From contig JADHSV010000001.1 in assembly GCA_016776725.1 (NCBI GenBank), forward strand, positions 1 to 64,000: a DNA stretch of 64,000 nt, given 5' to 3'. The notes below the pieces were generated by a model. It searched no databases, had not been told where the DNA came from, and saw nothing but the letters and a program-made list of their open reading frames with translations. Within the stretch, counting starts at the first letter, position 1. Every line of letters starts with the position of its first letter. Origin of the DNA: Rhodospirillales bacterium (GTDB taxonomy: Bacteria > Pseudomonadota > Alphaproteobacteria > Rhodospirillales > Shumkoniaceae). Positions 20,674-27,913 of this stretch are shown piece by piece. The position numbers and the translations under genes are program-made.

Positions 20674-21888
20674 ATGGCAATTTCATCCCGACGTTTGGAA
20701 CGCAGCCCAAACATATGGCCGGGATTCGTTGATGGTTTGGCCGCACTGTTGATGGTTGTCATCTTCCTGCTGATGGTTTTCGTTCTGGCTCAGTTTTTTC
20801 TGAACGAAGCATTGTCGGGACGTGACGAAGCGCTTGAGAAACTTCACGGACAGGTCAGTGAACTGGCCGACATGCTGGCGCTGGAACGCAACGAAACGGC
20901 GGACCTGCGGCTGAACGTCTCGCAACTGTCCGAAGAACTCCAGGCCTCCGTCGCCCAGCGCGACGATCTGCAAAGCGAACTGGAAAGCTTTACCTTTCGC
21001 GCCGAAAGCGCAGAAGAAGAGGCCTCGCGCCTGAACCGCGAACTGGAAGACGCCTTCAAGACGATCATGGCCGATAAGGCCGCGATCGCGGTGCAGGTCA
21101 ATAAGCTGGCCGCGCTGTCTCATGAGATCGAAGCGCTGGAGGCGCTAAAGGAAGAGTTACAATCCGAAATCGCCGGGCTGGCGGGAAAGCTGGACAAGTC
21201 CCAGGCGGAGTTGGACGAAGAGCGCAAGGCGTTGCTGGCGGAAAAGGATCTTTCCCAATCGGCACGGGCGCAGGTGGCGCTTCTGAACCGTCAGATGAGG
21301 GCCTTGCGTGAACAGGTCGCCGGAATCGCCAGGGCGCTGGATGCGTCCGAGCTGCTTGCCGTGAAGCAAAAGGTGCAGATCGCGTCAATGGGCAAACGCC
21401 TGAATGCGGCACTGGCCTCCAAGGTGCAGGAACTTTCGCGCTATCGTTCCGAATTTTTCGGCCGTCTGCGCGAACTGCTGGGCAAAAGAAAGGGCGTGCG
21501 TATCGTCGGCGACCGTTTCGTCTTCCAGTCGGAAGTTCTGTTCGCCAGCGGATCAGCCAATCTGGAGAAAGCGGGCACTGCCCAATTGCGGCAGCTGGCG
21601 GAGACGCTTATTGAGCTTTCCGCGCGAATTCCCGAGGATATTGACTGGGTTCTGCGCATCGACGGCCACACCGACAAAAGGCCCATTAGCACGGCGCAAT
21701 TCCCGTCCAACTGGGAATTGTCGACGACGCGCGCCATATCGGTGGTTAAGTTCATGATCGAACAAGGTATCGCCACCGGCAATCTGGCAGCGACCGGGTT
21801 TGGCGAGTTCCAGCCCATTGACCCGCAAGACAACGAAGAGGCCTACCGGCGCAACCGCCGCATCGAATTCAAACTGACGCAGCGGTAA
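20674..21888 (+). CDS. MotB-like peptidoglycan-binding protein with coiled coil
   Basis: The 404 residues have one N-terminal membrane segment (about 18-42, starting PGFVDGLAALLMVVIF). Its Asp sits where MotB carries the proton-binding Asp. A very long coiled coil follows (about 50-265), then an OmpA-like domain with SEVLFASGSANLEKAGTAQL, DGHTDKRPI and DNEEAYRRNRRIEFKL. The gene lies seven bases after the MotA-like gene, so the two products are expected to pair. The extended coiled coil would place the wall-binding domain far from the membrane. What the motor drives is unknown. Confidence 0.83.
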   Translation: MAISSRRLERSPNIWPGFVDGLAALLMVVIFLLMVFVLAQFFLNEALSGRDEALEKLHGQVSELADMLALERNETADLRLNVSQLSEELQASVAQRDDLQSELESFTFRAESAEEEASRLNRELEDAFKTIMADKAAIAVQVNKLAALSHEIEALEALKEELQSEIAGLAGKLDKSQAELDEERKALLAEKDLSQSARAQVALLNRQMRALREQVAGIARALDASELLAVKQKVQIASMGKRLNAALASKVQELSRYRSEFFGRLRELLGKRKGVRIVGDRFVFQSEVLFASGSANLEKAGTAQLRQLAETLIELSARIPEDIDWVLRIDGHTDKRPISTAQFPSNWELSTTRAISVVKFMIEQGIATGNLAATGFGEFQPIDPQDNEEAYRRNRRIEFKLTQR

Positions 21889-21922
21889 GACTTCCCGCCG
21901 TTCACCGACAGCCCAGGCAAAC

Positions 21923-23113
21923 ATGTTCATCCTGTTTCTGATTGTCTTTATTGATCTGCTCGGGTTCGGAATCATCATTCCGCTGCTGCCCTTCTATGCC
22001 GAGCATTTCGACGCCGCACCGTATGTCGTTACCCTGGTGCTTGCCACTTACTCGCTGACACAGCTTTTTTCGGCGCCCTGGTGGGGCGGACTAAGCGATC
22101 GCATCGGCCGCCGCCCCGTGCTGATCGCGAGCCTCGCGGGCGCGGTTGTTTCCTACATCTGGCTGGGCTTTGCCGACACCCTGTGGATGTTGTTCGCGGC
22201 GCGCGCGCTGGGCGGCGTCATGGCCGGGAATATTTCCGCCGCCTTCGCCTATGTGGCCGATTCGACCACGCCCAAAAACAGGGCGCGCGGCATGGGGATG
22301 ATCGGCGCCGGGTACGGCCTGGGGTTCTTTGTCGGGCCGGCCATTGGCGGTATCCTGGCCGGACCGGATGCCCTGAACGCCGATTACCAGACGCCGGCCT
22401 TCGCCGCTGCCGCTCTTTCCTTCGTTTCCCTGGGCCTGGCCATCGCCATTCTCAAGGAATCCTTATCGGACGAAATCCGCGCCCGCGTCGCCGCCCAACC
22501 AAAGAAATCCCTGATGACGCAATTGGTTGAGGCCGCCGCAAACCGCAACCTGGCCTACTGGATTGTGCTCATGTTTCTGGCCACGTTCGTCATGGCCGGA
22601 ATGGAAACCACGTTCGCCATGTGGGCGGAACGCGGGTTCGGCTGGGGGCCACGCCATATCGGCTTCATTCTGGCCTTCGTTGGGGCTCTCAGCATCATCA
22701 TTCAAGGCGGAATGATCGGCAGACTGACCCGAAAATTCGGCGAGCGGGCTCTCGTCATTCAGGGCGCGCTGGTGCTGGGCGTTTCGTTTTTCTTTATGCC
22801 CTTCGCCCAGTCCCTGCCTATGCTGCTTTTGGTCATGGCCGGTCTTGCCTACGGTTTCAGTGTCATTACCCCGGCGCTGAACAGCCTGATTTCCCTTGAG
22901 GCCGACCCCGACAAACAAGGCGGCACCTTCGGCCTGTCGCGTTCGGCATCCATATTCGCCCGAGTCGTCGGTCCGGCCTTCGCCGGCGTGCTGTTTTCCG
23001 CATTCGGACGGCATTCCCCCTATTTCGTGTCTGCGGCAATCATGTTTTTGGTATTTTTCATTGCCCTGCGTGCGGCGAAATTGGGCACGGAACGGGAAAA
23101 AAAGGGTCAATAG
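21923..23113 (+). CDS. MFS transporter, DHA1/TetA-like
   Basis: Major-facilitator transporter of 396 residues with about 12 membrane segments. The first loop has the family motif GGLSDRIGRRPVLIAS, and the antiporter region GAGYGLGFFVGPAIGG resembles drug:H+ antiporters of the TetA/Bcr type. The substrate cannot be told from sequence. It starts 34 bases after the MotB-like gene and may be read through with it, although a functional link is not evident. Confidence 0.87.
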   Translation: MFILFLIVFIDLLGFGIIIPLLPFYAEHFDAAPYVVTLVLATYSLTQLFSAPWWGGLSDRIGRRPVLIASLAGAVVSYIWLGFADTLWMLFAARALGGVMAGNISAAFAYVADSTTPKNRARGMGMIGAGYGLGFFVGPAIGGILAGPDALNADYQTPAFAAAALSFVSLGLAIAILKESLSDEIRARVAAQPKKSLMTQLVEAAANRNLAYWIVLMFLATFVMAGMETTFAMWAERGFGWGPRHIGFILAFVGALSIIIQGGMIGRLTRKFGERALVIQGALVLGVSFFFMPFAQSLPMLLLVMAGLAYGFSVITPALNSLISLEADPDKQGGTFGLSRSASIFARVVGPAFAGVLFSAFGRHSPYFVSAAIMFLVFFIALRAAKLGTEREKKGQ

Positions 23114-23165
23114 CAAAATTTTTTCCGATTTTACCGAATACCTTGGCAAAACATTGAAAGCGCAC

Positions 23166-23194
23166 TTGATCCCAAGCCAAGGCTTGGCTATATA
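23166..23194 (+). promoter_or_regulatory. Sigma70 promoter of rpmE
   Basis: A TTGATC -35 box (23166-23171), a 17-base spacer and a TATATA -10 box (23189-23194), with an expected start about 20 bases before the rpmE ATG. The spacer contains the palindrome AGCCAAGGCTTGGCT. Confidence 0.7.
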
Positions 23195-23220
23195 GTGCGC
23201 CGCTTATGCGGAGTTAAGTT

Positions 23221-23439
23221 ATGAAAAAAGACATCCATCCCGACTACCATGACATTACCGTCCAGATGACCGACGGCAGCACCTACACGACCCGTTCGAC
23301 CTGGGGCAAAGAAGGTGACGTCCTTAAACTGGATATCGACCCCAAGACCCATCCGGCGTGGACCGGCGTGCATCGCCTGGTTGACAGCGGTGGTCAATTG
23401 GCCAAGTTCAACAAGCGGTTCAAAGACCTGGGCATTTAA
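23221..23439 (+). CDS. rpmE: 50S ribosomal protein bL31
   Basis: Small ribosomal protein of 72 residues. [20 protein letters not shown] and [17 protein letters not shown] match alphaproteobacterial bL31. The zinc-ligand cysteines of the C+ type are absent, so this is a zinc-independent form, as is usual in this group. A good promoter precedes it and a terminator follows, so it is a single-gene unit. Confidence 0.97.
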   Translation: MKKDIHPDYHDITVQMTDGSTYTTRSTWGKEGDVLKLDIDPKTHPAWTGVHRLVDSGGQLAKFNKRFKDLGI

Positions 23440-23467
23440 GGCCTGGCTTTATCGCACGTGTTTTCGA

Positions 23468-23497
23468 GGGCGCTGGAATGATAGCGGCGCCCTTTTT
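23468..23497 (+). terminator. Rho-independent terminator after rpmE
   Basis: GGGCGC (23468-23473) pairs with GCGCCC (23487-23492), followed by TTTTT. Confidence 0.8.
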
Positions 23498-23632
23498 GCG
23501 TGCCTTTTTTTTGGCGCCCGTTTTCAAAGTGCCTTTCGTCACTTCGCCAGCCCGTCGGCGCGGGTAATCTTTCTTTAGGAATCTGGGGTTAGCATTTATG
23601 CTATGGGGGCATAAGTGGTCGCTTGGCCCGTT

Positions 23633-23660
23633 CGTTCGTGCGTAATTTGTGGCACGAACG
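23633..23660 (+). promoter_or_regulatory. Hairpin/inverted repeat just before the cyclase-like gene
   Basis: CGTTCGTGC (23633-23641) and GCACGAACG (23652-23660) form perfect 9-bp arms around 10 bases. The repeat ends three bases before the GGAGG ribosome-binding site of the gene at 23673. It could be an operator or a translation-control hairpin. Confidence 0.45.
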
Positions 23661-23672
23661 CCTGGAGGTGGC

Positions 23673-25352
23673 ATGGCCGAACCACATATCTTCGTTAGTT
23701 TCCAGGTCTATATCCTGCGCGGTTCACGTTGGGAAATTTATGCGCGGTTCGGCGCCAATGATCGACTTGCGGCGGTTCAACTCGGACGAAAGGTGAGTCG
23801 CAACCCCAACGTCACGGGCGTGAAGGTCATCAAGGACATCTACGACGAATACGCCGAAATTGCGGAAGAGCACGTGGTTTACAAAAGCCGCCGGGCTAAT
23901 CAGGCACCCACCCGTTCGCCCGAAACAAGGGCAAGGGTATCACGCGCCGATTATATCTCCGCGCAGATGGCGCATCAGGAGGCGCAGGCTGCGCTGGCCG
24001 CCCAGACTGCCGCTCAGGCTTATTCGGCCGCAAACGACACCTTGCCGAAGGGTGCGGTGGGAAAAGCGCTGTCGCGTACCTTTCTCGCCTTTATCATAAC
24101 GGTCCTTGCCACCGGGATCTTGGCGTATATCTTCGATGGAGCGGAATCCGAGGCCGTATCCACCGCCCAGAGCAGCAGCCTCGTCGCCTTCCTCACGTTT
24201 TCATTGGCTGCCATACTGGCCGTCGCGTTCATCGCTGCCGTTGTGATCGCGCCGAAATCGGGTTCGGCGGCCAGGGCCTGGAAACGCCTGCGAAAGACCT
24301 ATTCCGGCGCCGAACAAACGCGAGGCGAACCTCAAATAAAGGTCGCGACGCCGCATAGCTTCCCACTCAGGCGCAAACGGAACCGCCTCAAGCTTCCGAA
24401 AAGTGCCGCTGAGCCGCTAAAGTACATCAAGGCCTATTTGCGCAAGGCAGTCGCGCCGCTACGCGGGGCGTACGATTTGCGCGACCCGTACATCAAATTC
24501 GGCATCAACCTGTTCGCGGCGGGAGCAACCGAGGCTTTGTGCCAAGAGCGCGGCATCATCCCCGAAACGGCGCAGAAAGTCATGAGCGGCGCCATTCGCG
24601 CGCTGGGCGTACCGCCAGAGCAGGCCGACGGGTTCTCCGGCGCCTATGTCGAATACCTGATATCGGACCCGCGTTACATGGATATGTTCGCCGGCGGCCG
24701 CGAAGCGATCCTCGCCGAACTGGCGGAAAAACCGAACACACGGCTACGTCTTCACACAGCCATCGAGAGTTGGGTGCAGCCTTCCAGTCCACCGGAGGAT
24801 AAACTGACCGTCACTGTGATGTTCACTTCGATCGCAGGGTTTGATGATCTGTTGGCCAATAAGGGGGACGAAGCAGCCCGCGAGGCTCTTCGCGTCCACT
24901 CAGCCATCGCCACCCGCGCCCTGACCGAATACGGCGGCAAGCAAATCAAACGGCTTCAATCGGGGATAATGGCCGCCTTTATGAGCGCGGAAAATGCGCT
25001 GCGCGCCGCGTTCGTCATCCGCGACGGCATGCAAGAGCATTCCAAGAAAAACCTTGAACTTCCCCTGAGCGCCAACGTCGGCATCAATTGCGGCGAACCC
25101 ATCGTCGAAGGCAACGATCTTTTCGGCGTGACCGTCCAACTTGCGGCCCGCATTGTCGCCATTGCAAAGGGTGGTGAAATTCTCGTTTCCGAGACGATTC
25201 GCGAAACACTTGGCAATGCCGACGATCTCGCCGAATTTGAGGCCTACGGCCCCTTCACAATGAAGGGATTTACAGATCCCATAACCCTCTACCGGGTCGT
25301 TTTCACAACAACTTCGGTAAAGCCCGTAAAGGTGCGAAGAGCGACAAATTAA
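23673..25352 (+). CDS. Membrane protein with catalytically degenerate class III adenylate/guanylate cyclase domain
   Basis: The 559 residues consist of an N-terminal soluble region (about 1-100), an Ala-rich helix, two membrane segments (about 136-155 and 170-192), a linker domain (about 245-370) and a C-terminal class III cyclase homology domain (about 377-545). The domain keeps the family frame: VTVMFTSIAGF, GGKQIKRLQSGIMAAF, NVGINCGEPIVEGNDLFGVTV, AARI. However, both metal-binding Asp positions are Ser (Ser386 and Ser430) and the transition-state Asn is Gln (Gln489); only Arg493 remains. I infer a signalling or nucleotide-sensing pseudoenzyme, not an active cyclase. The start ATG follows GGAGG. 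Confidence 0.8.
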   Translation: MAEPHIFVSFQVYILRGSRWEIYARFGANDRLAAVQLGRKVSRNPNVTGVKVIKDIYDEYAEIAEEHVVYKSRRANQAPTRSPETRARVSRADYISAQMAHQEAQAALAAQTAAQAYSAANDTLPKGAVGKALSRTFLAFIITVLATGILAYIFDGAESEAVSTAQSSSLVAFLTFSLAAILAVAFIAAVVIAPKSGSAARAWKRLRKTYSGAEQTRGEPQIKVATPHSFPLRRKRNRLKLPKSAAEPLKYIKAYLRKAVAPLRGAYDLRDPYIKFGINLFAAGATEALCQERGIIPETAQKVMSGAIRALGVPPEQADGFSGAYVEYLISDPRYMDMFAGGREAILAELAEKPNTRLRLHTAIESWVQPSSPPEDKLTVTVMFTSIAGFDDLLANKGDEAAREALRVHSAIATRALTEYGGKQIKRLQSGIMAAFMSAENALRAAFVIRDGMQEHSKKNLELPLSANVGINCGEPIVEGNDLFGVTVQLAARIVAIAKGGEILVSETIRETLGNADDLAEFEAYGPFTMKGFTDPITLYRVVFTTTSVKPVKVRRATN

Positions 25353-25368
25353 AAATAAATTGCCGCTC

Positions 25369-25398
25369 CTTGACAGCAAATAATTTCCAACCCATCTC
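25369..25398 (+). promoter_or_regulatory. Candidate RpoH (sigma32) promoter of the small heat-shock gene
   Basis: CTTGACA (25369-25375) and CCCATCT (25391-25397) with a 15-base gap fit the CTTGAA / CCCAT heat-shock pattern. The predicted leader is about 120 bases and contains the ROSE-like element described below. Confidence 0.55.
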
Positions 25399-25424
25399 AG
25401 TCGCGGCGCTGGATGCCTCTATCA

Positions 25425-25527
25425 GGGTTCAGCCCAACTTGAACCGGAATTCGGCCATTTGAAGAACGCGCTGTGCGTTCAGGCGGGTTCCATTATTCGC
25501 GTATTGCTTCGCAAAGGAGGATATCGC
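25425..25527 (+). promoter_or_regulatory. ROSE-type RNA thermometer in the small heat-shock leader
   Basis: Three hairpins can be drawn: GGTTCA/TGAACC (25426-25445), GAACGC/GCGTTC (25464-25480), and a terminal one (25499-25527) that covers the ribosome-binding site. In the last, GCGTATT[G]CTTC pairs with GGAGGATA(T)CGC, leaving the G of TTGCT (25506) bulged opposite the AAGGAGG Shine-Dalgarno. That bulged G in UUGCU is the hallmark of ROSE elements, which melt on heating and let ibpA/hspA-type genes be translated. Confidence 0.7.
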
Positions 25528-25528
25528 T

Positions 25529-25990
25529 ATGCGTACGCTCGACTTCTCGCCCCTTTTCCATTCAACGGTTGGCTTCGACAGAATGCAGCGGATGCTTGAC
25601 TCCGCGCAAAGGGTCGACACGGCCAAACCGTCCTACCCGCCGTACAACATCGAATCTATTGACGAGGATTCATACCGGATCACCATGGCGGTCGCCGGTT
25701 TCGCGACCGAAGACCTGGACATCACCGTGAAAGAGAACACGCTGATCGTCTCGGGTGATTCGCAGCGCGACGATAGCGATGTTGTCTACCTTCACCGCGG
25801 CATTGCCGGCCGCGCCTTTGAGCGCCGCTTCCAACTGGCCGATCACATCAAAGTGGTTGGCGCGGGTCTTGAGAACGGCATTCTTACGGTCGATTTGGTC
25901 CGCGAAATTCCCGAAGAGATGAGACCGCGCAAAATCAGCATCGGCAAGGGCGTCAAAACGCTTTCGGCGTCGAAGACGAAAGCCGCCTAG
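25529..25990 (+). CDS. Small heat-shock protein Hsp20 (IbpA-like)
   Basis: ATP-independent holdase chaperone of the alpha-crystallin family. The 153 residues hold an N-terminal arm with the IbpA-type MRTLDFSPLFHSTVGFDRM start, an alpha-crystallin core (about 38-128) with YRITMAVAGFATEDLDITV and ENGILTVDLVREIPEEMRP, and a short basic tail. It is preceded by a heat-shock-type promoter and a ROSE-like thermometer, so control at both transcription and translation is likely. Confidence 0.93.
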   Translation: MRTLDFSPLFHSTVGFDRMQRMLDSAQRVDTAKPSYPPYNIESIDEDSYRITMAVAGFATEDLDITVKENTLIVSGDSQRDDSDVVYLHRGIAGRAFERRFQLADHIKVVGAGLENGILTVDLVREIPEEMRPRKISIGKGVKTLSASKTKAA

Positions 25991-25997
25991 GCACATG

Positions 25998-26072
25998 AAA
26001 AAAGGGGCCGCCATTGGCGGCCCCTCAAAGAAAGCCTGATCCCTGTTAAACTCGCCCAACAGACTTTTCTTG
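25998..26072 (-). ncRNA. Predicted small RNA 2 (about 75 nt)
   Basis: Inferred from a strong sigma70-type promoter on the minus strand (26079-26108) and a perfect terminator hairpin, GGGGCCGCC/GGCGGCCCC (26004-26024), followed by six U (26003-25998). No open frame of note lies inside. It carries CGAGUUUAACAGGGA (about 26041-26055), exactly complementary to a segment just before the terminator of the RNA predicted upstream (26132-26231). Confidence 0.5.
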
Positions 26073-26078
26073 GCGGCG

Positions 26079-26108
26079 ATGATACCCATGCTCGTCGCAT
26101 GGGGTCAA
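26079..26108 (-). promoter_or_regulatory. Sigma70 promoter of predicted small RNA 2
   Basis: TTGACC (26108-26103) and TATCAT (26084-26079) on the minus strand with an 18-base spacer. There is no coding gene downstream before the terminator at 25998-26024. Confidence 0.6.
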
Positions 26109-26131
26109 GGGCTGATACCAAGGTTTAGCGC

Positions 26132-26231
26132 AAAAAAAGGCCGCCTCGTTTGGCGGCCGAGTTTAACAGGGAGGCTTGAAGATAATCTGGCACAAGCATG
26201 GGGAAAATCTTGAAAAACCCCTGCTCGTCCG
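26132..26231 (-). ncRNA. Predicted small RNA 1 (about 100 nt)
   Basis: Predicted from a TATATT -10 box (26243-26238) under a TTAA-N7-TTAA site, and a terminator GGCCGCC/GGCGGCC with seven U (26158-26132). Internal hairpins GGGG/CCCC and GCTTG/CAAGC leave CUCCCUGUUAAACUC unpaired next to the terminator. Alternatively this is only the 3' UTR and terminator of the DUF1192 gene ending at 26295. Confidence 0.42.
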
Positions 26232-26237
26232 CTTCTC

Positions 26238-26270
26238 AATATAAGCCAACGTGGTTAACGCCGCGTTAAC
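26238..26270 (-). promoter_or_regulatory. Candidate CtrA-controlled promoter
   Basis: TTAACGCCGCGTTAA (26255-26269) is a perfect TTAA-N7-TTAA site in GC-rich DNA. It stands 11 bases before a TATATT -10 box on the minus strand. The box would cover about -23 to -37, the usual place for CtrA at activated promoters. Confidence 0.5.
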
Positions 26271-26294
26271 AGCACGTTTCCCGATAATTCCGCG

Positions 26295-26480
26295 TCATTT
26301 TTTAACAAAAAAAGAATCAGCAACGTCGTGGGCGGATTCCTTTTCGGCAATCATTTCCCGGGCACGCAAGATCTCGGCTTCCAGTTCGGCAATGTACTCG
26401 TGCAGCGCCTCGATCGACATTTCTTCCAGGTTTTTCAGCTTCGGTTCTTCGCGCAACGGTTCCAGATCGTCGGTATCCAT
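26295..26480 (-). CDS. DUF1192 family small protein
   Basis: A 61-residue acidic protein, MDTDDLEPLREEPKLKNLEEM, with a coiled-coil core (IEALHEYIAELEAEILRAREMIAEKE), typical of the alphaproteobacterial DUF1192 family. No membrane segment is seen. It is transcribed divergently from trcR, with the starts 173 bases apart. The function is unknown. The ribosome-binding site GGAGGAAAC lies just before the ATG. Confidence 0.85.
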   Translation of the reverse strand: MDTDDLEPLREEPKLKNLEEMSIEALHEYIAELEAEILRAREMIAEKESAHDVADSFFVKK

Positions 26481-26556
26481 GTTTCCTCCAGGGTCCCTTT
26501 GCGGCTGATTTTATCCAATTTTATCCGTCGAACCAAGGAACGGCGTCTAACGGCGT

Positions 26557-26585
26557 TTGACCATCCGCTTTTCCCGGAGTAATAA
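26557..26585 (+). promoter_or_regulatory. Sigma70 promoter of trcR
   Basis: TTGACC (26557-26562), a 17-base spacer and TAATAA (26580-26585), about 69 bases before the trcR ATG. Confidence 0.6.
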
Positions 26586-26653
26586 GAGCCTTGGAGACAG
26601 GTGGCTGGAAGTCCGGTCACTGAACCACTTTTTTTTTGACGGGACGATTGGGA

Positions 26654-27298
26654 ATGGCTCAACCACTGATGCCGAAAGCCACTGCCGTTTGGTTGGTGGA
26701 AAATACGGCTTTGACCTTTGAACAAATTGCCGAGTTTTGCAAACTTCACCCCCTCGAGGTCCAGGCGATCGCCGACGGTGAAGTCGGTATGGGAATTCAG
26801 GGCCTGGACCCGATCACCAACGGCGTGCTGACTCAGGAAGAAATTGACCGCTGCGTGGAAAGTACGGACAACCGGCTGGTGATAGCCAAATCCAAAATTC
26901 CGCAGCCGCGCGCCAAGCCCCGTGGGGCCCGCTATACCCCGGTCTCCAAGCGTCAGGACCGTCCCGACGCCATCGCTTGGCTGTTGAAAAACTGCCCCGA
27001 ACTCAGCGATGCCCAAATCTCGCGGCTCATCGGAACGACGAAGCCGACGATCAACTCGGTGCGCGATAAAACCCACTGGAATTCACAGCAGATCAAACCG
27101 CAGAATCCCGTAAATCTGGGCCTGTGCACGGCGCAGGATCTGGAAAGGGTGGTGGTTATCGCCAAGAACAAGGCGGCCAAGCTGAAAGCGGCGGAGCCCG
27201 CCGTAGATACGGCTGTCGAGACGGCAGAGGAAGCGGGCGTCGAATCGACCGAAGATCAGTCCGAAGTTCCGGCAGATCTCCCGTCGGACCCGTCTTAG
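26654..27298 (+). CDS. trcR: Cell-cycle transcriptional regulator TrcR (DUF1013)
   Basis: A 214-residue DUF1013 protein. MAQPLMPKATAVWLVENTAL starts the conserved region. Two helix-turn-helix-like segments are visible (LTFEQIAEFCKLHPLEVQAI and LSDAQISRLIGTTKPTINSV), followed by RDKTHWNSQQIKPQNPVNLGL. The acidic tail after about residue 175 is variable. Family members bind RNA polymerase and DNA in alphaproteobacterial cell-cycle control. The start is the ATG at 26654 behind GGGA, not the earlier in-frame start at 26636. Its TAG stop lies inside the terminal repeat of the palindromic element that follows. Confidence 0.88.
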   Translation: MAQPLMPKATAVWLVENTALTFEQIAEFCKLHPLEVQAIADGEVGMGIQGLDPITNGVLTQEEIDRCVESTDNRLVIAKSKIPQPRAKPRGARYTPVSKRQDRPDAIAWLLKNCPELSDAQISRLIGTTKPTINSVRDKTHWNSQQIKPQNPVNLGLCTAQDLERVVVIAKNKAAKLKAAEPAVDTAVETAEEAGVESTEDQSEVPADLPSDPS

Positions 27299-27826
27299 AG
27301 CCTGTCTCCCCTATTCGGACCCACTGAGACGCCGCCTCCGGTTTGCCGGCAAGGAAGGGCCCGCGCCGCGATGCCGGCGCATCGCAAGCGGAGCCTGACG
27401 CCGACCGGCGGGCCGGAAGCGGCGCCTGCGGTCGGTTTTCCAGACCTCCCGCCGCGTCGAGGGCGCTTGCCGATGGGTCCGCATCGCCTGCTCGCTCTCT
27501 CCTAATACCAAGCTGCATAAAGAATAACCCATTGAGATCGTCTCAGCGTCCCGTCGGGTAGGAGCAAAGCCGCAGGCGATGCGCGTGCATCGTCAAGGTT
27601 TTGCGACGCCCTCCGACGGGACGCTGAGACGACCGGAACGGCGGCCTTTCAAGGCTTTCGGGCGTCGTCTCCCACGGCTTACGATGCAAAGGCATCGCCG
27701 CGCCGCGCGCTCCTAGCCGAAAGCCTTGAAAGGCCGTCTCAATGGGTTATTCTTTGTGCAGCTTGGTATAACGGGAGGACTGGAAAACCGATCTCAGTGA
27801 ATCCGAATAGGGGCGACAGGCTCTAA
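27295..27826. repeat. Outer palindromic element (about 530 bp) with terminal inverted repeats
   Basis: The ends match in inverted orientation: TTAGAGCCTGTC then CCCCTATTCGGA and CACTGAGA (27295-27329) against the same motifs at 27826-27792, with three mismatches. A second inner arm pair, CGGTTTTCCAG...CTCCCG (27432-27450) and its complement (27772-27790), brackets another element. There is no coding frame of credible content. It looks like a non-autonomous mobile or palindromic repeat. It begins inside the trcR stop codon and fills most of the 615 bases between trcR and the next gene. Confidence 0.7.
27503..27771. repeat. Inner palindromic element nested in the outer one (about 270 bp)
   Basis: Terminal inverted repeats of about 34 bp start ATACCAAGCTGCA and end AACCCATTGAGA (27503-27537 and 27771-27737, about two mismatches). 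Inside are two more inverted pairs: TCGTCTCAGCGTCCCGTCGG (27538-27557 / 27632-27613) and CGGCCTTTCAAGGCTTTCGG (about 27642-27661 / 27736-27717). The whole can fold into a multi-branched structure. There is no transposase gene. Confidence 0.75.
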
Positions 27827-27913
27827 AGGAAATTTGCGAAAGCAGTTGCGCGACTCCACGCGTTCCTCGGCACCATCGAGGAGCGCGTTTGCGCGCCTAG
27901 CCCCCAATTGCCG

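Noticed and set aside
18435-21888. Zorya phage-defence system
   Set aside because: The channel and wall-binding genes recall ZorA/ZorB, but no ZorC/ZorD/ZorE-type genes follow; an MFS transporter and rpmE do.
27311-27532. Short frames inside the nested palindromic element
   Set aside because: They arise from the inverted repeats and have no start signals or known domains, so I treat the region as non-coding.
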